From the NCBI GenBank assembly GCA_015057705.1, contig SVDU01000011.1, positions 1 through 64,000 on the forward strand: a DNA stretch of 64,000 nt, written 5' to 3'. Below are positions 30,280-38,972 of the stretch, piece by piece. The notes below the pieces were generated by a model that ran no database searches, had not been told where the DNA came from, and worked only from the letters and a program-made list of their open reading frames with translations. Origin of the DNA: Paenibacillaceae bacterium. GTDB taxonomy: Bacteria > Bacillota > Clostridia > Lachnospirales > Lachnospiraceae. The number at the start of each line of letters is the position of its first letter. The first letter of the stretch is position 1. The translations under genes and the position numbers were made by a program.

Positions 30280-31854
30280 ATGAATAAACGAAAGAAGAAC
30301 ATATTTCTGGTTTGTATCTATGCAGTTATGCTTCTGCTGTGCTTTCTCATTGTCCTGTTGTTACAGAAAGTTCATTCTCCTCATACTAAGGACGGAGACG
30401 ATAACAAGGCGACGGAAAGCACAGCAGTACCTTATACAGAGGAAGAACCGGAGACGAAAGACAACAGGGAAACGTTTTCTGCAGCTGAGAAGGAACAATG
30501 TACGAAAGAGGCCATACGCCCTTCTCTTCCCCGCCGCACTGAAATGGCAGCGGAAGAAACGAAAGAAGAGGAAAAACCGTACCAGCCTCCGGTTATTGTA
30601 ATTGCATCGGACGTCCATTATTTTTCACCGGAGCTGACGGATTACGGGGAAGCTTTCGATGAGTTGGAGAAGCTGGACGATGGCAAGGTAGTCCGCTATA
30701 TTCCACAGATTATGGATGCATTCACAGACCAGATGGAAAAAAAGAAGCCTGCCGCGGTGATTTTAAGCGGTGATTTAACTTTAAATGGAGAGAAAAAAGG
30801 ACATGAGGCGCTGGCTGAAAAATTAGCGGTTCTGGAAGAAAAGGGAGTAAAGGTCCTTGTGATACCTGGGAACCACGATATTAATAATCATGCGGCAGCA
30901 TCTTATTTTGGTAAGGAAAAGGAACCCATACAGGAAGCAAACCAAAAGGATTTCTATGATATATACCGCAGATTCGGATACGATCAGGCCAGAAGTCTGG
31001 ATCAGAACTCTCTTAGTTACGTCTATGAACTGGACGAAAAAAACTGGCTTCTTATGGTGGATTCTGCCCAGTATGAACCTTATAACAAAGTGGGGGGGAG
31101 AATTAAAGAGAAAACCCTTGACTGGATGAAAACACAGCTGGAAGAAGCGAAAAAGCTGGGTGTAACGGTTGTGGTAATTGCCCACCATAACCTTTTGAAA
31201 GAGAGTATTCTGTATCCGGAGGACTGTACCCTGGAAAACAGCCAGGATGTGGTCCGTTTATTGGAGAGCTACCGGATTCCTCTTTACATAAGCGGTCATC
31301 TGCATTTGCAGAAAACCAAGACTTACAAACAGGAACCAGGTGAAAAGGGGGCAGATTACCACATCAGTGAAGTGGTTGCAAACTCCTTTGCCATCAGTCC
31401 CAATCAGTACGGTGTCCTGACCTGGACCGGCGACAACCGGCTTATTTATACCACGGAACGAACTGATGTGGAGGACTGGGGTAAGAAAACCGGAACAACG
31501 GATGAAAACCTTTTAAGCTTTAGCGGATATGCGGAAAAAAGCTTAAAAGAAGTGGTGTATGAGCAGGTGAGCAGCCAGATTAAGAATCTTCCAAAAGAAC
31601 AGATTGAGGAGATGGCAAAGCTGTATGGGGATTTAAACAGTGATTATTGCGCCGGAAGACCCATCGATGCCAGAGAGATTAAATCCACCACAGCATTTCG
31701 CTTATGGCAGAGGAATCTGCCGGACAGCCGGCTATTTGCCCAGATTGACGAGATATTAAGAGATACGGCTTCAGACCATAATACATGGGAGGGCAGGACA
31801 GAAGAAACGAAAGAGGAAGACAGCGATGAAGATGACAGAGAACAAACGCCTTAA
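30280..31854 (+). CDS. Membrane-anchored metallophosphoesterase
   Basis: This 524-residue protein has an N-terminal signal anchor (about 9-29), a charged Glu/Lys/Thr-rich linker to about 105, and then a calcineurin-like phosphoesterase domain. Metal motifs are in order: SDVHYFSPEL, LSGDLTLNG, PGNHDINN, IAHHNLLKE and SGHLHLQK. It probably acts outside the membrane on an unknown phosphoester. Its 3' end overlaps the next start by 29 nt. The ribosome site of ATG 30280 is weak (AAAGGATC about 16 nt upstream). Confidence 0.85.
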   Translation: MNKRKKNIFLVCIYAVMLLLCFLIVLLLQKVHSPHTKDGDDNKATESTAVPYTEEEPETKDNRETFSAAEKEQCTKEAIRPSLPRRTEMAAEETKEEEKPYQPPVIVIASDVHYFSPELTDYGEAFDELEKLDDGKVVRYIPQIMDAFTDQMEKKKPAAVILSGDLTLNGEKKGHEALAEKLAVLEEKGVKVLVIPGNHDINNHAAASYFGKEKEPIQEANQKDFYDIYRRFGYDQARSLDQNSLSYVYELDEKNWLLMVDSAQYEPYNKVGGRIKEKTLDWMKTQLEEAKKLGVTVVVIAHHNLLKESILYPEDCTLENSQDVVRLLESYRIPLYISGHLHLQKTKTYKQEPGEKGADYHISEVVANSFAISPNQYGVLTWTGDNRLIYTTERTDVEDWGKKTGTTDENLLSFSGYAEKSLKEVVYEQVSSQIKNLPKEQIEEMAKLYGDLNSDYCAGRPIDAREIKSTTAFRLWQRNLPDSRLFAQIDEILRDTASDHNTWEGRTEETKEEDSDEDDREQTP

Positions 31855-32728
31855 GCGGGGAAGTGTTCTGACCATAACTGGCGGAATATTATGGGGAATA
31901 TCGGGAACCTGCGGGCAGTATCTATTGCAGGTGAAAGGAATGGCTTCCGACTGGCTGGTTCCAGTGCGATTACTTTGTGCAGGAATTTTGCTGCTGGTTA
32001 TCTGCTTTATGAAACAGGGGAAGCAGATATTTGCACCGTTTAAAAACGGTAAGGATATGAGAGATTTATTCATCTTTGGAATGGTTGGCATGTCCATGTG
32101 CCAGTATACCTATTTCACCGCCATTGGTTATTCCAATGCAGGAACTGCGACGGTGCTTCAGTACATAGGTCCTGTTCTGATTATGCTTTATGTTTCCGCA
32201 CGGGCGGGAAAGATTCCTGAGAAACACGAATTACTTGCGGCAGCCCTTGCCATGGCAGGAACTATTTTACTGGCAACCCATGGAAAACCGGGAAGTCTTG
32301 CGATTTCAGACCGTGCACTGTTTTGGGGACTGTGCTCTGCGGGAGCCCTTGCAGTTTACACCACTCAGCCGGGAAGACTTTTAAGTAAGTATGGCTCTAT
32401 GGTAATAACGGCATGGGGAATGCTTATTGGCGGAGTTTTACTTGGTCTGATTTTCCGACCCTGGGAGAAGACAGTTCTCCTTGATGGGGCGGCTGTTACG
32501 GCAATGGCACTTATTATTGTGTTTGGCACAATCATTGCATTTGCCTGCTATATGGAAGGCGTCAACTGTGTGGGACCTAAGAAAGGGAGTCTTCTGGCAT
32601 CGGTAGAGCCAGTGTCAGCCACTGTGTTTTCTGTGATTTTTATGGGAGTTAACTTTGGTCTTATGGACTTTGTGGGATTTGTGTGCATTCTCTCCACGGT
32701 ATTTCTTCTGACATCGGGGAAAGAATAG
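31826..32728 (+). CDS. EamA/DMT-superfamily transporter
   Basis: This 300-residue membrane protein has about ten spans arranged as two EamA repeats, starting GILWGISGTCGQYLL and with a second repeat after GKPGSLAISDRALFWG. Family members export amino acids, purines or other metabolites; the substrate cannot be told from sequence. The start lies inside the 3' end of the phosphoesterase gene (29-nt overlap) with GAGGA upstream, so the two are translationally linked. Confidence 0.85.
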   Translation: MKMTENKRLKRGSVLTITGGILWGISGTCGQYLLQVKGMASDWLVPVRLLCAGILLLVICFMKQGKQIFAPFKNGKDMRDLFIFGMVGMSMCQYTYFTAIGYSNAGTATVLQYIGPVLIMLYVSARAGKIPEKHELLAAALAMAGTILLATHGKPGSLAISDRALFWGLCSAGALAVYTTQPGRLLSKYGSMVITAWGMLIGGVLLGLIFRPWEKTVLLDGAAVTAMALIIVFGTIIAFACYMEGVNCVGPKKGSLLASVEPVSATVFSVIFMGVNFGLMDFVGFVCILSTVFLLTSGKE

Positions 32729-32735
32729 TCCATGC

Positions 32736-32778
32736 TTTACAATTTATTTCATATCATATATAATGATGAAATAAAATT
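32736..32778 (+). promoter_or_regulatory. rpiR promoter with overlapping inverted repeat
   Basis: TTTACA (32736-32741) and TATAAT (32759-32764) are 17 bp apart. A perfect 9-bp inverted repeat, TTATTTCAT (32744-32752) with ATGAAATAA (32766-32774), straddles the -10. The 14 bases at 32765-32778 recur exactly before fruK at 33876-33889. Autoregulation by the RpiR protein is a reasonable inference. Confidence 0.7.
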
Positions 32779-32802
32779 ACATGAATTAGAGGTAAACCAT
32801 AT

Positions 32803-33657
32803 ATGCAGGAAAGTATAAGTGTGTCCGGAGTTCTCTGCTCATCCTATGATTCTTTTTTTGAAGCAGAGAAAAAGATTGCGGATTTCATTCTCTCAAATAA
32901 AAGTGATATCATAGACATGACAGTAGCAGAGCTGGCTCTGGCAAGCGGAACAAGCGATGCCACAGTTTCCAGATTCTGCAGAAGATGTGGATTTAATGGC
33001 TTTCATCATCTAAAGATTAATCTGGCGAAAGAGGTGGCGGAGGAACGGGGTAATTCCATTGAAGTTTCCAATGACATCAGCCGTGATAATATCGGTCAGT
33101 CTCTTCAGAATATCCTGGCCAATAAGGTGGCGGAACTGACCCAGACCATTTCCATGATGGAACCGGCAGAGCTGGATCAGATCTTATCCATGATAGAAAA
33201 AGCCAGAACAGTCCAGCTGGTGGCAGTAGGCAATACCATCCCCGTAGCACTTGACGGCGCCTTTAAATTCAATCAACTGGGAATTGCCGCTGTATCTGGA
33301 ACCATTTGGGAGACCCAGATGGCATATACCTGCAATATGGGGCCGGAGGATGCGGTCATTATCATATCCAATTCCGGTTTTTCCAAACGGCTTATGACTC
33401 TGGTGGCAGTAGCTAAGGAAAACCATGTTCCTACCATTGCAATCACCAATAATCCGTCATCGCCTCTGGGACAGGCCTGCGATCTTCACATCACTACGGC
33501 AACCAGGGAGAAGCTTCTTTTGGGTGAATTTTGTTTTTCCAGAGTATCGGCCACAACCGTAATGGAGATCTTATATCTCTTTTTATCGGTCAGCAGGAAG
33601 AATTCACATGATCATATCAGACGTCACGAAATTGCAATATCCGATGATAAAAAATAA
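32803..33657 (+). CDS. RpiR/MurR-family transcriptional regulator
   Basis: This 284-residue regulator has an N-terminal HTH_6 domain (MTVAELALASGTSDATVSRFCRRCGFNGFHHLKI) and a C-terminal SIS sugar-phosphate-binding domain (VAVGNTIPVALDGAFKFNQLG; VIIISNSGFSKRLM). SIS regulators sense phosphosugars. It lies directly upstream of fruK-fruA and shares a 14-bp element with that promoter, so it probably controls fructose uptake with fructose 1-phosphate or a related ester as signal; that is inference. It has its own terminator. Confidence 0.9.
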   Translation: MQESISVSGVLCSSYDSFFEAEKKIADFILSNKSDIIDMTVAELALASGTSDATVSRFCRRCGFNGFHHLKINLAKEVAEERGNSIEVSNDISRDNIGQSLQNILANKVAELTQTISMMEPAELDQILSMIEKARTVQLVAVGNTIPVALDGAFKFNQLGIAAVSGTIWETQMAYTCNMGPEDAVIIISNSGFSKRLMTLVAVAKENHVPTIAITNNPSSPLGQACDLHITTATREKLLLGEFCFSRVSATTVMEILYLFLSVSRKNSHDHIRRHEIAISDDKK

Positions 33658-33658
33658 G

Positions 33659-33683
33659 GAGAGCCGTAAGGTTCTCTTTTTTT
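33659..33683 (+). terminator. Rho-independent terminator after rpiR
   Basis: GAGAGCC (33659-33665), loop GTAA, GGTTCTC (33670-33676) with one G-U pair, then seven Ts. Confidence 0.9.
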
Positions 33684-33809
33684 AATTCAAAGGGATGAAT
33701 CTTAGCAGTTTCTTTGGGGAACAATGGTATTTGGGGAAATAGCACAAAAAACAGGGGCGCCATAAGGGTTGTTTTATCACTAATTGTGCAAAGCGACGAA
33801 ATGTTTTGA

Positions 33810-33822
33810 GAAATAATATTTC
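33810..33822 (+). promoter_or_regulatory. Palindromic box upstream of the fruK promoter
   Basis: GAAATA, A, TATTTC is a perfect 13-bp palindrome 14 bp upstream of the fruK -35. GAAAT...ATTTC half-sites also occur in the rpiR promoter, so this may be an RpiR site. Confidence 0.5.
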
Positions 33823-33835
33823 TTGCATAAATTTA

Positions 33836-33889
33836 TTGACGAAATAAAACAATCGTATTATAGTATAGACAAGGGGATGAAATAAAATT
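33836..33889 (+). promoter_or_regulatory. fruK promoter and downstream shared box
   Basis: TTGACG (33836-33841) and TATAGT (33859-33864) with a 17-bp spacer. Just downstream, GATGAAATAAAATT (33876-33889) is identical to the element at 32765-32778 in the rpiR promoter. Confidence 0.75.
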
Positions 33890-33914
33890 TTATATATAGA
33901 AGGAGCAGTGATAT

Positions 33915-34832
33915 ATGATTTACACAGTAACATTTAATCCGGCTCTCGATTATGTCGTAAAAGTAGATCACTTCACACTTGGAACCGTTAACAGAACCGA
34001 GCAGGAAGACATTTACTGCGGAGGGAAGGGGCTGAACGTATCAACCGTTCTGGCTACTCTGGGATACGGGAATACTGCGTTAGGCTTTGTCGCTGGATTT
34101 ACCGGAGATGAGATTGAACGCAGAGTGAAAAATCTGGGATTTCGAAGTGATTTTATTCATGTTGAACAAGGAATGTCCAGAATCAATGTAAAGCTCAAAT
34201 CCGGTGAAGAGACAGAAATTAACGGAAGCGGACCAAAGATCACAAAAAAAGATGTGGAAAAGCTATATGAAAAGCTTGACTGTATTACAAAAGGGGACAT
34301 CCTGATTTTATCTGGAAGTATTCCTGCATCACTGAATGATGATATTTATGAACGGATCATGGAGTATCTGGATAAAAGGGGGATCCGCATTGTGGTTGAT
34401 GCGACCCGGGATTTACTTTCAAACGTGCTTTATTATCATCCGTTTTTGATAAAGCCCAACAATCATGAACTAGGGGAGATGTTCGGTGTAACGCTTAAAA
34501 GCGTAGATGAGATTATCCATTACGGAAAACTACTTCAGGAAAAAGGTGCTGAAAATGTACTGGTTTCCATGGCAGGAGACGGTGCAGTTCTGATTACGGA
34601 AAAAGGAGAGGTCTTCACAATGGGAGTGCCCTCCGGAACTGTGAAAAACTCTGTTGGAGCCGGAGATTCTATGGTAGCAGGCTTTGTTGCAGGATACTTA
34701 GAAAACGGCAGTTATGAACATGCTCTGCGTCTTGGAAGCGCCGCTGGAAGTGCCACCGCATTTTCGGAAGGCCTTGCAGGGAAAGAAGATATCAGGAAGC
34801 TTTACAATGAATTATTAAAGGAGGGGTTTTGA
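33915..34832 (+). CDS. fruK: 1-phosphofructokinase FruK
   Basis: FruK phosphorylates fructose 1-phosphate to fructose 1,6-bisphosphate. The 305-residue PfkB-family kinase has TFNPALDYVV, the substrate motif GGKGLNVS, and the C-terminal catalytic motif VGAGDSMVAGFVAGY with the catalytic Asp. Tagatose-6-phosphate kinases are similar, but the fused fructose PTS gene that follows, overlapping by 1 nt, settles the assignment. AGAAGGAG precedes the ATG. Confidence 0.95.
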   Translation: MIYTVTFNPALDYVVKVDHFTLGTVNRTEQEDIYCGGKGLNVSTVLATLGYGNTALGFVAGFTGDEIERRVKNLGFRSDFIHVEQGMSRINVKLKSGEETEINGSGPKITKKDVEKLYEKLDCITKGDILILSGSIPASLNDDIYERIMEYLDKRGIRIVVDATRDLLSNVLYYHPFLIKPNNHELGEMFGVTLKSVDEIIHYGKLLQEKGAENVLVSMAGDGAVLITEKGEVFTMGVPSGTVKNSVGAGDSMVAGFVAGYLENGSYEHALRLGSAAGSATAFSEGLAGKEDIRKLYNELLKEGF

Positions 34833-36733
34833 TGAAGATTACAGACTTACTGAAAAAAGAAAGTGTGGAGCTTGGGGTTCGTGTTTCCAGTAAGGAAGGG
34901 GCCATCAATCGTTTGGTGGATTTGATGGATGCTGCCGGAAGACTGGGGGACAAAGCAGCCTATAAGGAAGGAATTCTGGCAAGAGAAGCACTTGGCAGTA
35001 CAGCAGTGGGAGACGGAATTGCCATTCCCCATGCGAAGGTAGGGGCAGTAAAAGAGCCTGGTCTTGCAGCAATTGTAGTACCGGACGGAGTGGATTATGA
35101 CGCGTATGACGGTTCGCTGTCCACGATCATTTTTATGATTGCTGCACCAGATGGAGAAGCAGATGTTCATCTGGAGGCACTGTCTAAATTATCGACTCTG
35201 TTAATGGATCCTGATTTTAAGGAATCTTTGATACATGCAGGTTCAAAGGAAGAGTTTCTGCGTCTGATTGATGAAAAAGAAGCTGGCAAAACAGCAAAAC
35301 CAAAAGAAGTTAAGAGTGGCTACCGTGTTCTGGCAGTAACAGCCTGCCCCACCGGAATTGCTCATACCTTTATGGCAGCTGAAAACCTGGAACAGAAGGG
35401 TAAAAAGTTAGGGATTCCTCTTAAAGCAGAAACAAACGGCGCAGAGGGGATTGGAAATGCACTGACAAAGGACGAAATCGCTGCAGCTGACGGTATTATT
35501 ATTGCAGCAGATAAGAATGTGGATATGTCCCGTTTTGACGGGAAACGTGTTGTTGTAGCCACCGTTTCTGAAGGAATTCAAAAGGGAGAGGAACTGATCA
35601 AACGTGCAGTGAGCAGTGAAACTCCGGTTTACCACTATAGTGGTTCTGCATCTTCCGGAGAAGATACAAGACAAGAGGGTGTCGGTCGTTCAATCTACAA
35701 GCATTTAATGAACGGTGTTTCTCATATGCTTCCCTTTGTTATAGGCGGCGGTATCTTAATTGCACTTGCATTCCTGTTTGATGATTATTCCATTGACCCT
35801 TCCAATTTCGGTAAAAATACACCGCTTGCGGCTTATTTAAAAACTATCGGAGAACAGGCATTTGGAATGATGCTCCCGGTTCTGGCAGGATATATTGCCA
35901 TGAGTATTGCTGACCGTCCTGGTCTGGCTGTTGGTTTTGTGGGCGGTTTGATTGCTAAAATGGGAGCCACCTTTGCAAATCCTGGCGGCGGAAGCGTAAA
36001 CTCCGGATTCCTTGGAGCATTGCTTGCTGGTTTTATCGGTGGATATATTGTTCTGTTTTTAAAGGGTGCATTTAAAAAACTTCCAAAATCCTTAGAGGGA
36101 ATTAAACCGGTTCTTCTTTATCCGTTAATTGGTATCCTCCTTGTTTCCGTTGTGACCACATTTATCAATCCGTTTGTGGGAGCGATTAATGACGGACTGA
36201 CCAGTCTGTTAAACGGTATGGGCGGAACAAGTAAAATTATACTTGGAGCAGTTGTTGGCGGCATGATGTCAGTGGATATGGGCGGTCCGGTTAATAAGGC
36301 AGCTTACGTCTTTGGTACGGCACAGCTGGCTGAAGGAAACTTCGATATTATGGCAGCAGTTATGGCAGGCGGTATGGTTCCACCTATCGCGATCGCACTG
36401 TGCACCACATTCTTTAAAAAGAAATTTACAGATAAAGAGCGTCAGTCCGGTCTTGTAAACTATATCATGGGACTGTCCTTTATCTCTGAGGGTGCAATTC
36501 CCTTTGCAGCAGCGGATCCTCTTCGTGTGATTCCCTCCTGTATGATCGGCTCTGCAGTAGCAGGCGGACTTTCCATGGCACTTGGATGCACCTTAAGAGC
36601 ACCTCACGGAGGAATCTTTGTTCTTCCTACAATCGGTAATCCATTTGGTTATCTGATTGCAATTATTGTCGGCTCTTTTGCTGGTTGCCTGGTTCTTGCA
36701 GCATTAAAGAAAAATCTTCAGTCTGAATTATAA
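34832..36733 (+). CDS. fruA: PTS fructose transporter, fused IIA-IIB-IIC
   Basis: This 633-residue protein imports fructose and delivers it as fructose 1-phosphate. The order is IIA (phosphorylated His67 in AIPHAKVGA), a Glu/Lys linker, IIB (phosphorylated Cys172 in VTACPTGIAHTFMAA), and IIC (about 290-630) with eight or more membrane spans and the MGGPVNKAAYVFG motif. The true start is ATG 34832, sharing one base with the fruK stop; a TTG just before it is in frame. AAGGAGGGG is the ribosome site. Confidence 0.96.
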   Translation: MKITDLLKKESVELGVRVSSKEGAINRLVDLMDAAGRLGDKAAYKEGILAREALGSTAVGDGIAIPHAKVGAVKEPGLAAIVVPDGVDYDAYDGSLSTIIFMIAAPDGEADVHLEALSKLSTLLMDPDFKESLIHAGSKEEFLRLIDEKEAGKTAKPKEVKSGYRVLAVTACPTGIAHTFMAAENLEQKGKKLGIPLKAETNGAEGIGNALTKDEIAAADGIIIAADKNVDMSRFDGKRVVVATVSEGIQKGEELIKRAVSSETPVYHYSGSASSGEDTRQEGVGRSIYKHLMNGVSHMLPFVIGGGILIALAFLFDDYSIDPSNFGKNTPLAAYLKTIGEQAFGMMLPVLAGYIAMSIADRPGLAVGFVGGLIAKMGATFANPGGGSVNSGFLGALLAGFIGGYIVLFLKGAFKKLPKSLEGIKPVLLYPLIGILLVSVVTTFINPFVGAINDGLTSLLNGMGGTSKIILGAVVGGMMSVDMGGPVNKAAYVFGTAQLAEGNFDIMAAVMAGGMVPPIAIALCTTFFKKKFTDKERQSGLVNYIMGLSFISEGAIPFAAADPLRVIPSCMIGSAVAGGLSMALGCTLRAPHGGIFVLPTIGNPFGYLIAIIVGSFAGCLVLAALKKNLQSEL

Positions 36734-36741
36734 TAATGTTT

Positions 36742-36772
36742 AAATGCCCCTGTCAGTACGACGGGGGCATTT
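36742..36772. terminator. Hairpin between convergent fruA and the small minus-strand gene
   Basis: A 9-bp stem AAATGCCCC (36742-36750) with GGGGCATTT (36764-36772), followed by GATTTTC on the plus strand. It overlaps the last codons of the minus-strand gene. The T-run is weak. Confidence 0.6.
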
Positions 36773-36941
36773 GATTTTCTGCCATAACGTTATCTAAATT
36801 CCGGTTAACTTGAACGGCAGGAAGGCTTTCCGGAGCTGCTTTTCTGATCTTGTACCAGTTTACGGTTGTAAAGACGGCAATCATCAGAAAAGCAAATGCC
36901 AGGATTAACCCGATTGCCAAGTATCTGTAATGTTTATTCAT
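36753..36941 (-). CDS. Small single-span membrane protein
   Basis: A 62-residue protein on the minus strand: short basic N-terminus (MNKHYRY), one membrane span (about 8-29), then a polar tail. AGGAG lies 6 nt upstream of its ATG, which supports a real gene. It has no family I recognise. It is divergent from the HAD phosphatase gene and convergent with fruA. Confidence 0.65.
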   Translation of the reverse strand: MNKHYRYLAIGLILAFAFLMIAVFTTVNWYKIRKAAPESLPAVQVNRNLDNVMAENQMPPSY

Positions 36942-37022
36942 AATAGACTCCTGTTTAATTTGTATAGGATAATGAAAGTATGGACGGATAAAGGCCTGAT
37001 ATACGATAAAGTGCGAAAACTA

Positions 37023-37051
37023 TTGATTAAAAGCCGGACAGGAAGTACAAT
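37023..37051 (+). promoter_or_regulatory. Promoter of the HAD phosphatase gene
   Basis: TTGATT (37023-37028) and TACAAT (37046-37051) with a 17-bp spacer, 55 bp before the start. Confidence 0.7.
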
Positions 37052-37106
37052 TTTTATATAGAAGAATGGAAAAGACAAACGAAGCACTGCAGCCAGGAGG
37101 TATAGC

Positions 37107-37760
37107 ATGTATAAAAGCTGTATATTTGATTTAGACGGAACCATCATTGACACAATCCAGTCCATGACTCACAGCATCAGTCTGACTATGGGAGAATTTG
37201 GCTATGCTCCCATTGACGAAGCCCATACCAAAAAATTTGTGGGAGATGGATACCGCAAACTGGTGGAACGGGCGCTTTTATATTCAGGAGATAACGAACT
37301 GATTCATTATGAGGAGGCACTGGTGATCTATGAAAAGACCTTCCAGGAAAACTGCCTTTATAAAGTGAAAGCATATGACGGTATGCCAGAGTTATTAAAG
37401 GATTTAAAAGCAAAGGGGATTAAATTAGGCGTGCTGACCAATAAAGGACACGACCGGGCAGTTGAATGTGTGGAGAGTGTTTATGGGAAAAACTTTTTTG
37501 ACCAGATTATTGGGGAAGGAAATGGAATAAAGGTAAAACCAGATCCGGCCGGAGCACTTTTAATGGCAGAACGTTTTTCGCTGCAGCCATCGTCCTGTCT
37601 GTATTTTGGTGATACCAATACGGATATGAAGACAGGCAGAAATGCAGGAATGGATACGGTAGGTGTTACATGGGGATTTCGGGACAGGCAGGAGCTGGAA
37701 GCATTTGAACCCCAATATATCATCAGCCATCCCAGAGAGATTCAACATGTTTTTGAATAA
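37107..37760 (+). CDS. HAD-superfamily phosphatase, phosphoglycolate phosphatase-like
   Basis: This 217-residue HAD enzyme has the nucleophile motif IFDLDGTIIDT, a helical cap domain (about 15-85), the motif II Thr in LGVLTNKGHD, the Lys in KVKPDPAG, and the acidic motif YFGDTNTDMKTG. The cap type resembles Gph/PpaX-like phosphatases acting on small phosphate esters or pyrophosphate. The exact substrate is unknown. CAGGAGG precedes the ATG. Confidence 0.88.
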   Translation: MYKSCIFDLDGTIIDTIQSMTHSISLTMGEFGYAPIDEAHTKKFVGDGYRKLVERALLYSGDNELIHYEEALVIYEKTFQENCLYKVKAYDGMPELLKDLKAKGIKLGVLTNKGHDRAVECVESVYGKNFFDQIIGEGNGIKVKPDPAGALLMAERFSLQPSSCLYFGDTNTDMKTGRNAGMDTVGVTWGFRDRQELEAFEPQYIISHPREIQHVFE

Positions 37761-37782
37761 AAATCCGAAATGATGGAAAATT

Positions 37783-37817
37783 AAGGGGAGATACGTAAAT
37801 GGATCTCTTCTTTTTTT
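37783..37817 (+). terminator. Terminator between the HAD and LCP genes
   Basis: A 10-bp stem (37783-37792 with 37803-37812, two G-U pairs) running into seven Ts. It lies 21 bp before the LCP start. Confidence 0.85.
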
Positions 37818-37837
37818 GTGAAGAGGATGGAGGAAAC

Positions 37838-38869
37838 ATGGCAAATTCAAAATATTTAAAGTGGGGATTGGTTATCATAGCTTCGGTCTGGGCTTCTTTA
37901 ATCGGAACAATGATTGGATATGCATGGAACATCACTCATATGCCTCAAAAACTGCCGGAAGTGGAAATGCCTAAAATTCAAAATACCAATATCAGCATTG
38001 AGACCCAGGAAAAGATGGAAGGATATTGGACAGTTGCCGTATTTGGATTAGATTCCAGAGACGGAACATTGGGAAAAGGAACCAGATCTGATATGCAGAT
38101 GCTGTTTAATATAAACCTGGGAACAGGGGAAATAAGAGCGGTTTCCGTTTACCGGGATACTTATTTAAAAGTAAATGATAAGGGGCGGTTTGATAAGATT
38201 AATGAAGCCTACTTCAGCGGAGGTCCCGAACAGGCCCTGGAAGCACTGACGGATAATCTGGATATAAATATTGATGATTATGCATCTTTTACCTGGAAAG
38301 CAGTTGCTGATGCCATTAATATTCTAGGTGGAATCGATGTGGATATCAGCCACGATGAATTCCGGTTAATCAATGGATTTATCACAGAGACTGTAGAATC
38401 AACAGGTGTGGGATCCCATCATTTAAAGAAGGAAGGTCCCAACCATTTAGACGGAGTTCAGGCGGTTGCTTATGCCAGACTTAGAAAAATGGATACGGAT
38501 TTTAAACGGACAGAGAGGCAGAGAGAGGTTGCCAATCTGGCATTGAAAAAAGCCAGGGAGGCTGATTTGCCAACCTTAAACCGGCTGGCCAATGCCGTAT
38601 TGCCCCAGATTTCCACAAGTATTGGAATGAAAGATATAATTCCTATTATGAAAAATATTAAAAGATTTCATTTGACGGAAAATCAGGGATTTCCCACTAA
38701 AATGATTGATGCTAAAATTAATAAGAGGGATTGTGTCATACCTGTTACTCTGGAGGAGAACGTGAAACGCCTTCATCAGTTTTTATTTGATGAGGACCAG
38801 TATGAGCCTTCGGAGCTTGTAAAAAAGACCAGTCAGCAGATTCAGACAAATGTTAAAAATAAGAAGTGA
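37838..38869 (+). CDS. LytR-CpsA-Psr family wall-polymer ligase
   Basis: This 343-residue protein has an N-terminal signal anchor (about 7-28) and an extracellular LCP domain, with FGLDSRDGTLGKGTRSDMQMLF, VSVYRDTYLKV, and the Arg motif YARLRKMDTDFKRTERQREV. LCP proteins join wall teichoic acids, capsules or other polymers to peptidoglycan. ATG 37838 was chosen for the GGAGG 4 nt upstream; a longer frame from 37799 runs through the terminator hairpin. Three Arg of the conserved set are visible. Confidence 0.92.
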   Translation: MANSKYLKWGLVIIASVWASLIGTMIGYAWNITHMPQKLPEVEMPKIQNTNISIETQEKMEGYWTVAVFGLDSRDGTLGKGTRSDMQMLFNINLGTGEIRAVSVYRDTYLKVNDKGRFDKINEAYFSGGPEQALEALTDNLDINIDDYASFTWKAVADAINILGGIDVDISHDEFRLINGFITETVESTGVGSHHLKKEGPNHLDGVQAVAYARLRKMDTDFKRTERQREVANLALKKAREADLPTLNRLANAVLPQISTSIGMKDIIPIMKNIKRFHLTENQGFPTKMIDAKINKRDCVIPVTLEENVKRLHQFLFDEDQYEPSELVKKTSQQIQTNVKNKK

Positions 38870-38918
38870 TTTTACTAAAAGGATGTTAAAAACTTACCTT
38901 TTCCTTTAGAAAGAAATG

Positions 38919-38927
38919 TGATATACT
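38919..38927 (+). promoter_or_regulatory. Extended -10 promoter of ktrBA
   Basis: TGATATACT gives a TG-N-TATACT extended -10 (hexamer 38922-38927). No strong -35 is seen. The leader is about 40 nt, too short for a c-di-AMP riboswitch. Confidence 0.5.
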
Positions 38928-38972
38928 ATGCTGATGAATCAGCCGTAAGAAAGGAAAGGCAGCAACACAATC

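Noticed and set aside
36734-37106. Phage or mobile-element remnant in the gap around the small minus-strand gene
   Set aside because: No integrase, repeats or attachment-site pattern; a small membrane gene and a promoter account for it.
38870-38972. c-di-AMP (ydaO) riboswitch before ktrBA
   Set aside because: The gap is about 100 bp including the promoter; too short and no matching motifs.
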